A DNA stretch of 64,000 nucleotides, taken from NCBI GenBank assembly GCA_016707445.1, contig JADJHR010000005.1:124001-188000 (forward strand), written 5' to 3'. This DNA is from Rubrivivax sp. (GTDB lineage Bacteria; Pseudomonadota; Gammaproteobacteria; Burkholderiales; Burkholderiaceae_C). The notes under the pieces are model-generated. The model saw only the letters and a program-made list of their open reading frames with translations. It was not told where the DNA came from and searched no databases. Of the stretch, positions 8,015 through 17,204 are shown piece by piece; the first letter of the stretch is position 1; each line of letters opens with the position of its first letter. Made by a program: the position numbers and the translations under genes.

Positions 8015-8899
8015 ATGACTGCCGAGATGAGCCCCACATTGCCGGTCACCGTGCACCTGCTGGGCACGGGTGGCCCGCGCGTCGACCCGCAGCGTGCCGG
8101 TCCGGCCACGCTGGTCAGCGTGGGCGACGAGCACCTGCTGTTCGATGCCGGCCGTGGCGTGGCGGTGCAGATGGCCAGGGCCGGCATCCCGATGGCGTCG
8201 CTGCGCGACATGTTCGTCACGCACCACCATTTCGACCACATCGGCGACCTGTACGACGTGATGCTGTCGTCGTGGTTCGATGGCCGCCGGCACCCGCTCA
8301 CCATCCACGGCCCGCCCGACACCAAGCGGCTGGTCATCGCGCTGCAGACGCAGATCTACGACAAGGACATCGAGTGGCGCGGCGATGGCGAACCGGTGTT
8401 CGGCGGCTGGTCGCCGGCGCTCGGCCATGACGTGTCGACCGGGCTGGTGATGGAAACGCCGGCCTGGCGCGTGATCGCCGACAACGTGGTGCACGGCCAC
8501 GGCCTGGCGTTCTCGCCGGCCTTCCTGAAACGTTGGATCTGCTACGGCTACCGTGTCGAGACGCAGGGCCGCGTGGTGGCGATCAGCGGCGACACGGTCG
8601 ACTGTGCCGGCCTGCGCCGCCTGGCGCAGGGCGCCGACGTGCTGGTGCAGTGCTGCTATCTGGCAGAGGCCGAGATCACGAACGAGCACTTCCGCCGGCT
8701 GGCGCAGTACACGCTGGCCTGTGGCGACACGGTGGGCAAGATCGCCGCCGAGTGCGGCGTGAAGACCCTGGTGCTGACGCACCAGCGGCCGCGCCGCGAC
8801 GACGCCATGTTGCGGGCGCTGGAAGCCGAGGTGCGACGCGACTTTGACGGTGAACTGGTGCTGGCCAGCGATCTCGACACGGTGTCGGTCACCGGCTGA
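8015..8899 (+). CDS. Metallo-beta-lactamase-fold hydrolase
   Basis: A 294-residue cytoplasmic hydrolase. The zinc motif H-x-H-x-D-H is at residues 70-75 (HHHFDH), preceded by LLGTGGPR and LLFDAGRG, and followed by ISGDTVDC with the metal Asp and by a late LVLTHQRP histidine. This arrangement is that of the RNase Z/arylsulfatase-like branch. In catabolic clusters such enzymes often hydrolyse lactones or thioesters, but the substrate here is unknown. GAGGG precedes the ATG and the gene lies 10 bases after the Bug gene, so it is the probable last gene of the plus-strand cluster. It converges on ridA-like gene 8911-9336. Confidence 0.85.
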   Translation: MTAEMSPTLPVTVHLLGTGGPRVDPQRAGPATLVSVGDEHLLFDAGRGVAVQMARAGIPMASLRDMFVTHHHFDHIGDLYDVMLSSWFDGRRHPLTIHGPPDTKRLVIALQTQIYDKDIEWRGDGEPVFGGWSPALGHDVSTGLVMETPAWRVIADNVVHGHGLAFSPAFLKRWICYGYRVETQGRVVAISGDTVDCAGLRRLAQGADVLVQCCYLAEAEITNEHFRRLAQYTLACGDTVGKIAAECGVKTLVLTHQRPRRDDAMLRALEAEVRRDFDGELVLASDLDTVSVTG

Positions 8900-8910
8900 G
8901 CGGCCCGCCT

Positions 8911-9336
8911 TCAGTCCGGAATGACCGCCGTGGCTTCGATCTCGATCTTGGCCTGGTCCTCGATCAGCGCCACCACCTGCACCGCGGTCATGGCCACTGA
9001 ATAGCAGCCGATCAGTTCGCGAAAGGCCTGGCCCACGCCGCGGCCGGCGGCGAGGTATTCGCGCTTGTCGGTGACGAACCAGGTCATGCGAACGAGGTGT
9101 TCGGGGCGGCCGCCGGCCTCTTTCAGCACCGCCACGATGTTGGCCAATGCCTGGCGTGTCTGGGCCACGAAGTCGTCGCTGGGAAAACGCTGTTCGGCGT
9201 CCCAGCCGATCATGCCGGCGATGAAGACCTGGCGGCCGCACACGGCCACGCCGTTCGCATAACCCTTGGGTCGCGGCCAGTCGGGCGGTTGCAGCACCTG
9301 CGAGCGGCCTTGTTCGGCGGAGGTGGAGGTGTTCAT
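8911..9336 (-). CDS. RidA/YjgF-family protein (enamine/imine deaminase-like)
   Basis: A 141-residue member of the RidA family, which hydrolyses reactive enamines and imines to ketones and ammonia. The N-terminal YANGVAVCGRQVFIAGMIGWD segment, the QTRQALANIVAVLKEAG helix and the C-terminal KIEIEATAVIPD strand are typical. The catalytic arginine normally found before the C-terminal strand is not evident: residues there read VQVVALIEDQAKIEIEA, so activity may differ from that of classic RidA. The start overlaps the stop of the enoyl-CoA hydratase gene. Next to an aminobenzoyl-CoA-type monooxygenase, a role in deaminating an enamine ring intermediate is a reasonable inference. Confidence 0.85.
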   Translation of the reverse strand: MNTSTSAEQGRSQVLQPPDWPRPKGYANGVAVCGRQVFIAGMIGWDAEQRFPSDDFVAQTRQALANIVAVLKEAGGRPEHLVRMTWFVTDKREYLAAGRGVGQAFRELIGCYSVAMTAVQVVALIEDQAKIEIEATAVIPD

Positions 9337-10196
9337 CAGTTGCCCTCGAACTGGGGGCGGGCCTTGGCGACGAAGGCGTCGTAGGCGCGCTGGAAGTCCT
9401 GCGTCAGCATGCACAGCGCCTGGGCCTGCGCTTCGGCCTCGATCGCCTGATCGATGGTCATGGCCCATTCCTGGTGCAGCATGGTCTTGGTGATGCCGTT
9501 GGCAAAGCTGGGGCCGCCGGCCAGATCGGCGGCCAGCGCCTGCGCGTCGGGCAGCAGGGTGTCGCTGCTGCACAAACGGTTGAACCAGCCCCAGCGTTCG
9601 CCTTCCTCGCCGCCCAGCGCGCGGCCGGTGTACAGCAGCTCGCTGGCGCGACCCTGGCCGACGATGCGCGGCAGCAGTGCGCAGGCCCCCATGTCGCAGC
9701 CCGCCAGGCCGACGCGATTGAACAGGAAGGCGGTCTTGCTGCGCGCCGTGCCCAGGCGCAGGTCGGACGCCATCGCGATGATGGCGCCGGCACCCGCGCA
9801 GATGCCGTCGATGGCAGCCACGATGGGCTGCGGGCAATGCCGCATGGCCTTGACCAGGTCCCCCGTCATGCGGGTGAACATCAGCAGTTCGGGTGCCTTC
9901 AGGCGCAGCAGCGGGCCGATGATTTCATGCACGTCGCCACCGCTGCAGAAGTTTCCGCCAGCGCCGCCGATGACCACCGCGTGGACGTCATCCGCCAGGC
10001 GCAGCGCGTGGAACAGATCGCGCAGTTCGGCATAACTCTCGAAGGTCAGCGGATTCTTGCGCTCCGGCCGATTCAACGTGATCGTGGCCACACCAGCCAC
10101 CACCTGCCAGGCAAAGTGGCTGGCCTTGTAGTCGGCCATCGGGCGCCGGTTGCCGGCCAGCAGGCCCGGGTCGATGCGGGCTTGGGTCTCGCTCAT
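9336..10196 (-). CDS. Enoyl-CoA hydratase/isomerase family protein
   Basis: A 286-residue crotonase-fold enzyme. It shows the [19 protein letters not shown] start, the oxyanion-hole segment [13 protein letters not shown] and the second backbone element [26 protein letters not shown]. The active-site region reads [22 protein letters not shown]; the glutamates of classic hydratases are not clearly conserved there, so hydrolysis or isomerisation of a ring CoA-thioester is possible. The ATG overlaps the end of the monooxygenase gene by four bases. Homologous hydratases accompany aminobenzoyl-CoA and salicylyl-CoA monooxygenases in Burkholderiales, which fits the operon. Confidence 0.9.
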   Translation of the reverse strand: MSETQARIDPGLLAGNRRPMADYKASHFAWQVVAGVATITLNRPERKNPLTFESYAELRDLFHALRLADDVHAVVIGGAGGNFCSGGDVHEIIGPLLRLKAPELLMFTRMTGDLVKAMRHCPQPIVAAIDGICAGAGAIIAMASDLRLGTARSKTAFLFNRVGLAGCDMGACALLPRIVGQGRASELLYTGRALGGEEGERWGWFNRLCSSDTLLPDAQALAADLAGGPSFANGITKTMLHQEWAMTIDQAIEAEAQAQALCMLTQDFQRAYDAFVAKARPQFEGN

Positions 10197-12549
10197 GCAG
10201 GCTCCTTGAAGGCGGGTGGGCTGTTCGCCGCCTGCGCGGCCTTTTCACGGGCGAACAGCGTTTCCATCTGGCGCTTGCCGGCCAGGTACTGGGGCGGCCA
10301 GTCGATCTCGGTCCAGCCGATGCGCGCGGCTTCGGTCAGCGTCCAGGCCGGGTTGGCCAGGTGCGGCCGCGCGATCGCGCACAGGTCGGCACGGCCGGCG
10401 GCGATGATGCTGTTGACGTGGTCGGCCTCGCTGATCGCGCCCACCGCCATCGTGCAGATGCCCGCTTCGTTGCGGATGCGGTCGGCAAACGGTGTCTGGT
10501 ACATGCGGCCGTACACCGGCTGCTGTTCGACGCTGACCTGGCCCGACGAGCAGTCGATCAGGTCGGCACCCTCGGCCTTGAACGCGGCGGCGATGGCCAC
10601 CGCGTCGTCGGGTGTGATGCCACCGGCCACCCAGTCGTGCGCCGAAATGCGCACCGACATCGGCAGGTGTTGCGGCCAGGCTTCGCGCATCGCTGCGAAG
10701 ACTTCCAGCGGGTAGCGCAGGCGGTTGGTCAATGTGCCGCCGTACCCGTCATCACGGCGATTGGTCAGCGGCGAGATGAAGCCCGACAGCAGATAGCCGT
10801 GCGCGCAGTGCAATTCCAGCCAGTCGAAGCCAGCGGCTGCCGCGCGCCGCGTGGCCTGCACGAAGTCGTTGCGCACCCGGTCCATGTCGTCACGGACCAT
10901 CGCGTGTGGCAGCGGCCCGCCTTCGCCCAGATAGGGCACCGACGATGCCGCCAGAAGCGGCCAGTTGCCATCGGCCAGCGGCCGATCGGCACCCGTACCC
11001 AGCCAGGGCGCGTTGGTCGAACCCTTGGCGCCGGCATGGCCGAGCTGCAAGGCGACCTTGGCGTCGGATTGACTATGGATGAAATCGACGATGCGCGCCC
11101 AGGCCTGCTGCTGCGCGTCGTTCCACAGCCCCGGGCAACCGGGCGTGATGCGCGCGTCGGGGCTGGGGCAGGTCATTTCGGCCACCACCATGCCGGCGCC
11201 GCCCAGCGCGCGTGATCCCAGGTGAACCAGGTGGAAGTCGCCGGGCACCCCGTCGATGCAGGAATACTGGGCCATCGGCGAGACCACGACGCGGTTCTTC
11301 AAGGTCGTGCCGCGCAGCGTGAAGGGCGTGAACATCGGTGGCGGTGCAGCCTGGCCGGCAGGCACCGAGACACCCGCGCGTTCGGCAAACCAGCGCTCGA
11401 AGCCGCCCAGCCAGCCGGCGTCGCGCAGCCGCAGGTTCTCGTGGCTGATGCGCTGGCTGCGCGTGAGCATCGAATACATGAACTGCTCGGGCGGCAGCGT
11501 GTCGGCGTAGCGCCGCCCGACCACCTCGAACCATTCCATCGCGTTCCAGGCCGCGTTCTGCAGGCGCAGCACGTCGATGCGGCGCGCCGCCTGGTAGCGC
11601 TGCAGCACCTCGGGGATGTGATCGGTGCTGTCCCCCAGGGACTGGAACAGCCCGGCCAGCTCGATCGCGTCCTCCAGCGCCAGCTTGGTGCCCGAGCCGA
11701 TCGCGAAGTGCGCGGTATGCACCGCGTCGCCCATCAGCACCACGTGGCTGTGGCCGTTGAACAGCGACCATTGTGCACAGCTCACGCGCTGGAAGTTCAG
11801 CCAGGCCGACCCGCGCAGATGGCGTGCGTTGGTCATCAGCTTCTCACCCTGCAGGTTGGCGGCGAAGAGCTTTTCGCAGAAGGTGATCGACGTATCCTGA
11901 TCGGCGCGGTCCAGCCCGTGCGCCAGCCAGGTGTCCTCGGGACATTCGACGATGAAGGTGCTGGTCTGCTCGTCGAACTTGTAGATGTGGGCCTGGAACC
12001 AGCCGTGCTCGGTCTTCTCGAACAGGAAGGTGAAGGCGTCGTACACCTTGTTCGTGCCCAGCCAGATGTAGCGGTTGGGGCGCTGCACGATGTCGGGCTG
12101 GAACACGGGCTCGTGCTGGCGCGAACGCGCGAATTGATGCCGTCGCTGGCGATGATCAGGTCGGCGTCGGGAAAGTCGGCGTCGCTGTCGGCCTCCTGCT
12201 CGAACACCAGCTTGACGCCCAGTTGCTCGCAGCGCGCCTGCAGGATGTTGAGCAGCTTCTTGCGCCCGATGCCGACGAAACCGTGGCCGCCGGAGCGGAT
12301 CACGCGGCCCTTGAAGTGCAGCTCGATGTCGTCCCAGTGGTTGAAGGCCTGCTCCACCTGGGCCGCCGACACCGGGTCGCAGCGACGCATGTTGTCCATC
12401 GTCTGATCACTGAACACCACGCCCCAGCCGAAGGTGTCGTAGGGCTTGTTGCGTTCGACCACGCGCACGCGGTGTGCCGGGTTGGCCTGCTTCATCAGCA
12501 GCGCAAAGTAAAGGCCGGCGGGACCGCCGCCGATGCAGACGATGTTCAT
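10193..12549 (-). pseudogene. Aryl-CoA monooxygenase/reductase fusion (2-aminobenzoyl-CoA or salicylyl-CoA type), frameshifted
   Basis: The N-terminal half is a flavoprotein hydroxylase: [18 protein letters not shown] (FAD GxGxxG), [14 protein letters not shown] and [20 protein letters not shown]. The C-terminal half is an old-yellow-enzyme reductase: [40 protein letters not shown] and late [11 protein letters not shown]. Known fusions of this build hydroxylate and reduce 2-aminobenzoyl-CoA; databases also call them bifunctional salicylyl-CoA 5-hydroxylase/oxidoreductase. The frame changes at about 12125-12135, after DGINSRVR, where one missing base would rejoin it to HEPVFQPDI. The rest is uninterrupted for about 780 codons, so a base-calling error is quite possible. 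ATG 12549 has GGAG upstream; ATG 12576 is an alternative. Confidence 0.85.
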
Positions 12550-12596
12550 GCGCGCCGCTCCACTGCTGGTGGTCAAGATGGGTCAGGCTTGAATTG

Positions 12597-12608
12597 TTTA
12601 GTTCTAAA
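12597..12608. promoter_or_regulatory. Inverted repeat TTTAG-TT-CTAAA, candidate operator
   Basis: A short AT-rich palindrome in an otherwise GC-rich spacer, 48 bases before the monooxygenase start and about 140 bases before cysQ-like. Position and composition suit a regulator site for the aryl-CoA operon. No regulator gene is adjacent, and a five-base arm can occur by chance. Confidence 0.3.
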
Positions 12609-12746
12609 GCATTCTAGCGATCCTGGGACCGGGCGGGCAAGCGCCGTGGCGCCCTAACCGGTCACGACTGGGTTTGCATCGGCAAGCCGGTGTCCGTGCC
12701 CGTTACGATGCAGCGCGAACGTTTGCCGTCAACCCGAAGGCCCTGC

Positions 12747-13517
12747 TTGAACCCGACCCTGCCCGACCTCGATGCCCTGGCCCAAATTGTCCGCAAGGCC
12801 GGCGCCATCGTCATGACCATCTACAACAGCGGCTTCGACGTGCGCAGCAAGGCCGACGCGACGCCGGTGACCGAAGCCGACGAGCGCGCCGAGGCCTTCA
12901 TCGTGCCGGCGCTGCGTGCGCTGGCACCTGGCGTGCCGGTGGTGGCCGAAGAAATGGCCGCACGCGGCCAGGCCGATGCCATCGGCCGCCGCTTCTGGCT
13001 GGTCGACCCGCTGGACGGCACACGCGAGTTCATCAAGCGCAACGGCGAATTCACCGTCAACGTGGCCTTGATCGAAGACGGTTTGCCGGTCCTGGGCGTG
13101 GTCGGTGCACCGGCGTTGGGACGCCTGTTCGCCGGTGTGCGCGGGCAGGGCGCGTGGGTCGATGACGAGCAAGGGCGGCGGGCGATCCGAGTGCGGCCCG
13201 TGCCTGCCGAGGGACTGTCGGTGGTGGCCAGTCGGTCGCATGGCGACGCCCAGGCGCTGGATCGATTTCTGGCCGGGCGCAAGGTGGCACGCCTGGTCAA
13301 TGCCGGCTCGTCGCTCAAGCTGTGCCAGCTGGCGGCGGGTGAGGCCGACCTGTACCCCCGCCTGGGCCGCACGATGGAATGGGACATCGCTGCCGGACAT
13401 GCGGTGCTGGTGGCGGCCGGTGGACAGGTGCATACCCTCGACGGTCAGCCGCTTCGTTACGGCAAGCCGGGCTTCGAGAATCCGCACTTCGTGGCCAGTG
13501 GCGGCGCGAGCACCTAA
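12747..13517 (+). CDS. cysQ: Inositol-monophosphatase-family 3'(2'),5'-bisphosphate nucleotidase, CysQ-like
   Basis: A phosphatase of the FIG/IMPase superfamily. The metal motif is FWLVDPLDGTREFIKRNGEF, with KADATPVTEADERAE and VVAEE before it and MEWDIAAGHAVLVAAGG near the C-terminus. DGTREFI and the short N-terminus match CysQ, which removes 3'-phosphoadenosine 5'-phosphate from sulfate assimilation. The start is uncertain: TTG 12747 with GAAGG upstream gives 256 residues and a natural N-terminus, while ATG 12708 or 12690 would add an unlikely Arg-rich leader. It is divergent from the aryl-CoA operon and transcribed alone. Confidence 0.85.
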   Translation: MNPTLPDLDALAQIVRKAGAIVMTIYNSGFDVRSKADATPVTEADERAEAFIVPALRALAPGVPVVAEEMAARGQADAIGRRFWLVDPLDGTREFIKRNGEFTVNVALIEDGLPVLGVVGAPALGRLFAGVRGQGAWVDDEQGRRAIRVRPVPAEGLSVVASRSHGDAQALDRFLAGRKVARLVNAGSSLKLCQLAAGEADLYPRLGRTMEWDIAAGHAVLVAAGGQVHTLDGQPLRYGKPGFENPHFVASGGAST

Positions 13518-13877
13518 TGTGCAGGGGCGGGCCGTCGCGCTTGCATCACATTGGCGATTGACGCGCGGCCTGACTTGTCGCAAAGTCGCGCCCCTTGCTG
13601 TGCAACGTTGTTCCACTCGCCCGGGAGGCCGCCATGAAAACCATTCACCTTGCCCCCATGCCGGCCTTCGCCGCCTGACCCGAGCTCTGCCGCTCGCATC
13701 GCGTTGAACTGACCGCCGCGCCCGCCGCGGCAATTGGCGTCCTTCAACTCTCGGTCCGCCCAGCCGTGGCCTCGTGGCCGTGGCGAATGCCTTGTTTCTC
13801 GAAGAGCCCCAGCGGCGTGCCGCCGCTGGCTTGGCCATGCCTTGCCATGGTCGATTCGATGGCATTCACGACTCCAC
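13518..13877 (+). other. Intergenic region before rsgA with a GC hairpin
   Basis: No gene is supported. A 14-codon frame at 13634-13678 (MKTIHLAPMPAFAA) follows GGGAGG, so it could be translated, but nothing links it to a function. A perfect eight-base stem (CAGCGGCG, loop TGC, CGCCGCTG) lies at 13810-13828, without a T run after it. Degenerate TCGATTCAC repeats lead into the first codons of rsgA. Confidence 0.4.
13810..13828 (+). repeat. Perfect inverted repeat, 8-bp stem
   Basis: CAGCGGCG and CGCCGCTG are separated by TGC. It lies 50 bases before the rsgA start. It could be a leader structure or the end of the cysQ transcript; no U tract follows. Confidence 0.4.
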
Positions 13878-14981
13878 ATGCTCGATTCACTCGATTCACT
13901 CGACATTGCTCGACTGCGCCCCATCGGCCTGTCGCCGGTTCAACTGCAACACCTCGCACGCCAGGACATCGACGATCCCGGCGATCACGCGCAACTGATG
14001 CGCATCACCGAAGTGCAGCGCGATGCGCTGCACCTGCACGACGGCGTGCACGAACACCCGGCCCGCGCCTTGCCCGCGTTGCTGGCCGCGATGGATCTGC
14101 AAGCCGATGCGCTGGCCGTCGGCGACTGGGTGCTGGCCGCGCGCAACGCGCATGGCCAGTGGTGGGCAAGCCGCCGACTGCAGCCTTTGAACCAGATCGC
14201 GCGCCGCCTGCACGACGGGCGCGACAAGGTCACGCGCGCCGTGATCGTCAGCAACGTCGACACGGCGGTGCTGGTGATGGGGCTGGACATGGACTTCAGC
14301 CTGCGCCGGCTGGAGCGCTATCTGGCGTTGGTGCGCATGGCCGGCGTGGCGGCGGTGGTCGTGCTGACCAAGGCCGACCTGTGTGCCGACACGGCTGATC
14401 GCTTACGCAGTGTGCAAGCCCTGTTGCCAACCGACACCACGGCGCTGGCGCTGAACGCGCTGGGCGACGAGGCCCAGCTGCAATTGAATCCCTGGCTGGG
14501 TGAAGGCCACACGCTGGTGCTGCTGGGTTCGTCAGGGGCCGGCAAGAGCACGCTGACGAATGCGTTGCTGGGGCACGATCAGCAACTCACGGGGGCGGCG
14601 CGGCGCGGCGACGGCCGCGGCCGCCACACCACCACGGCGCGCTCGTTGCATGTCACACCGCAGGGTGCCTGCATCATCGATACGCCAGGGCTGCGCACGC
14701 TGCGGCTGGACGGTGATGCGAGCGGCATCGGTGCTGTTTTTGGTGATGTTGCGCAGTTGGCCGTGGCCTGCCGGTTTCGCGATTGCCAGCACGGCGACGA
14801 ACCGGGCTGCGCGGTGCGCGACGCGGTGCAGCCCGAGCGCCTGCGCAACTATCAGAAGCTGCTGCGCGAGGCGAGGCGCGATACCTTGACCGCGCTCGAA
14901 CGGCGCGCGCAGGTATCAGTCTGGAAGACACGTTCGCGGTTGGCCCGTGCGGTGGGCAAGGGCAAGCGGGGTCAGGATTGA
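13878..14981 (+). CDS. rsgA: Ribosome small-subunit-dependent GTPase A
   Basis: A circularly permuted GTPase that assists late 30S subunit assembly. The order of motifs is diagnostic: G4 LTKAD comes before G1 LGSSGAGKST and G3 DTPGL (IIDTPGLRTLRL). The zinc knuckle follows as CRFRDCQHGDEPGCAV. An N-terminal OB-like part precedes the GTPase. At 367 residues it is within family range. The ATG at 13878 gives MLDSLDSLDIARLRPIGL, consistent with relatives that begin shortly before the OB region; no strong ribosome site is seen. Its stop overlaps the end of the convergent MFS gene by ten bases. Confidence 0.93.
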   Translation: MLDSLDSLDIARLRPIGLSPVQLQHLARQDIDDPGDHAQLMRITEVQRDALHLHDGVHEHPARALPALLAAMDLQADALAVGDWVLAARNAHGQWWASRRLQPLNQIARRLHDGRDKVTRAVIVSNVDTAVLVMGLDMDFSLRRLERYLALVRMAGVAAVVVLTKADLCADTADRLRSVQALLPTDTTALALNALGDEAQLQLNPWLGEGHTLVLLGSSGAGKSTLTNALLGHDQQLTGAARRGDGRGRHTTTARSLHVTPQGACIIDTPGLRTLRLDGDASGIGAVFGDVAQLAVACRFRDCQHGDEPGCAVRDAVQPERLRNYQKLLREARRDTLTALERRAQVSVWKTRSRLARAVGKGKRGQD

Positions 14982-16270
14982 TGCGCCGAGGGCGGGGTGC
15001 CGGCCACCAGCGCGTCTCGCCGCGAAAGCAGCGGGAATCCACGCCACCACAGTGCGGCCACCACGCAGGTGCCGATACCACCCAGCAGCACCGATCCCAC
15101 CGGCCCCAGCAAGGCCGCGGCGGCGCCCGACTCGAATTCGCCCAACTGGTTGCTCGCGCCGATGAAGACCGAGTTGACGGCGCTGACCCGGCCGCGCATG
15201 TCGTCTGGCGTTTCCAGCTGCACCAGGGTCTGCCGGATCACCACGCTGATCATGTCGGCTGCACCGCTGAAACCCAGCACGGCCATCGACAGCCAGAAGC
15301 TGGTCGACAGGCCGAACACGATCATCGTCAGGCCGTAGAAGGCTACCGCAGCCAGCAGCACCGGCCCGGTGCGGCGGCGGATCGGCCAGCGTGTCAGCGC
15401 GACCGACATCAGCAGCGCGCCCACCGCGGGCGAGCCACGCAGCAAGCCCAGGCCGGCCGGGCCGACGTGCAGGATGTCCTTGGCGAAGATCGGCAGCAGC
15501 GCGGTGGCGCCGCCGAGCAGCACCGCGAACAGGTCCAGCGAGATCGCACCCAGCACCACCTTGTGCGTGAAGACGAAGCGCAGCCCGGCCAGCAGTTCGT
15601 CGCGGCCGACGGCACGTGTCGTCGGTGGCCGTTCGTAGCGCACGCCCAGCGCCACCAGCAGGGTCGAGGCCAAGAACAGCAGCGTGCAGGCGGCATAGGT
15701 CAGGCTGGCGCCGCCCACGTACAGCATGCCGCCCAGTGCCGGCCCCGCGATGATCGCCACCTGCATGCCGCCAGAGCTGAAGGCCAGGGCGCGCGGCAGC
15801 AGCTGCGGTGGCACCAGGCAGGGCGTCAGCGCCTGCTGCGTGGGCATCTGGAAGGCGCGCATCACGCCCAGCGCCACCGACACGCCGAGCAGCCATTCAC
15901 GCGTCAGCAGCGCGCTGGCCGAGCCCAGCCACAGCAGGGCGCCGATCAGCAGCTGCAACGCCAGGCACAGCGCCAGCAGCCGTGCGCGGTTGAAGCGGTC
16001 GATGGCATGACCGGCCGGCAGCACCAGCGGCACCGACGGCGCAAACTGCAACAGGCCGACCAGGCCCAGATCCCAGGCCGACCCGGTCAGGTCGTACATC
16101 TGCCAGGCCAGCGCCAGCATCAGCATCTGGTTGCCCGCGGTGCCGGCCAGCCGGGCCACCCACAGGCGCATGAAGGCGGTGTGGGCGAAGAGGGAGTCTG
16201 AAGGCAAGTTCGAGGGCGGCGCACGCTGACGATGAGAAGCCGATCGTACGGTGTGGCCGGCTGGCCTCAT
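14972..16270 (-). CDS. MFS transporter, EntS-like exporter family
   Basis: A 432-residue inner-membrane protein with about eleven or twelve hydrophobic segments. FMRLWVARLAGTAGNQMLMLALAWQMYDLTGSAWDLGLVGL at the start is typical of the enterobactin-exporter-like MFS branch, as are the QALTPCLVPPQLLPRALAF loop and the late DDMRGRVSAVNSVFIGASNQLGEFESG segment. I set the start at ATG 16270, where the membrane-protein character begins about 40 residues later; the upstream frame is Arg/Pro-rich and probably non-coding. No siderophore genes are adjacent, so the substrate is unknown. The gene ends inside rsgA by ten bases on the other strand. Confidence 0.88.
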   Translation of the reverse strand: MRPAGHTVRSASHRQRAPPSNLPSDSLFAHTAFMRLWVARLAGTAGNQMLMLALAWQMYDLTGSAWDLGLVGLLQFAPSVPLVLPAGHAIDRFNRARLLALCLALQLLIGALLWLGSASALLTREWLLGVSVALGVMRAFQMPTQQALTPCLVPPQLLPRALAFSSGGMQVAIIAGPALGGMLYVGGASLTYAACTLLFLASTLLVALGVRYERPPTTRAVGRDELLAGLRFVFTHKVVLGAISLDLFAVLLGGATALLPIFAKDILHVGPAGLGLLRGSPAVGALLMSVALTRWPIRRRTGPVLLAAVAFYGLTMIVFGLSTSFWLSMAVLGFSGAADMISVVIRQTLVQLETPDDMRGRVSAVNSVFIGASNQLGEFESGAAAALLGPVGSVLLGGIGTCVVAALWWRGFPLLSRRDALVAGTPPSAHQS

Positions 16271-16578
16271 CCGTCTGGCTGGGCCTGGACGGGCAGGCGG
16301 CGCTGGCGCGCGACCCTGCCGCTGCGAGACTTGCTGATCGACTGATGCTGGAACAGGCTGGCGCTGACGGCGCAGTGCGGGCGCTGACGGTGCAGCACGG
16401 CCCAGACCCGGCACCCGCCGCCTGCTTCTGGCCAGGCGCCAAGCCCTTGGCGCAGCGCTCGGTCGAAGCAAACGGGTGGCGCGTGGCGGGTTTCAGGGCC
16501 GCTCTGCGATGAACCTGATGGCGCAGCCGGTTTTCCGGTCGCCCCTGTTCGGTACACCGTCAACCCAAAGGCCCCGCC

Positions 16579-16977
16579 ATGGACACCATCCGTTCTGCCC
16601 GCACCTTCCTGCGCTCCCTGCTCACGCCCGGGCCGCACCGCTCGTGGGCCAGGCCCTGCGCCGCCGCGCTCGTCAGCGCCGGACTCATCGGGGCTGGGAC
16701 GCCGGCTGTGGCGCAGCCTGCGCCCGCATCGGCCGCTCGGGCCCAGGCACTGGATGAGCGATTCGACGATGCCATGCAGGCCTATGAGCGCAACCATTGG
16801 CCACAGGCCTTCCAAGCCTTCCAGCAGTTGGCCGAGCAGGGCCATGTGGATGCCGCGCGGCTGGTGATGCAGATGCACCGGCACGGCAACCGCCTGTACG
16901 GCCAAGGGTTTGCGCTGGGCCCGCTGCAGGTGCAACGCATCTGCCAGCAAAGCCGCTTGCCCAACTGTCCTGCCTGA
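16579..16977 (+). CDS. Small secreted protein with one SEL1/TPR-like repeat
   Basis: A 132-residue protein. A positively charged N-terminus and the hydrophobic AAALVSAGLIGAGTPAVAQ stretch form a signal peptide, cleaved near residue 46. The mature part has AMQAYERNHWPQAFQAFQQLAEQGHVDAARL, one helical SEL1-like repeat with the usual Ala, Gly and Leu spacing, and ends with two cysteines (ICQQSRLPNC). Small periplasmic proteins of this type are frequent in Burkholderiales; no function is known to me. It stands alone between the MFS gene and an orphan. Confidence 0.75.
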   Translation: MDTIRSARTFLRSLLTPGPHRSWARPCAAALVSAGLIGAGTPAVAQPAPASAARAQALDERFDDAMQAYERNHWPQAFQAFQQLAEQGHVDAARLVMQMHRHGNRLYGQGFALGPLQVQRICQQSRLPNCPA

Positions 16978-17204
16978 TCTGCCAGGCGGGGCGCATGGCA
17001 CGGCTTGCAAACCAGACGCCCGCTGGCGCGAGTGCCAACCCTTCTGCAGATGAACGTTCCCTGGGCCTGGCCGCGGCCTGACGCCGACCAGCGATCAGCC
17101 GGCAAGACCGATCAGCCCCGTGGCGGGAATGCGGCTCCGATTGCGATGTACCTGACAGCAGGGCACGGCAAGCCCCGCTATCCACCGCATCTGGAGAACC
17201 TGGC

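Noticed and set aside
13879..13915. TCGATTCAC direct repeats as an iteron or operator
   Set aside because: They encode the repeated Leu-Asp-Ser at the start of RsgA and are only two to three units long.
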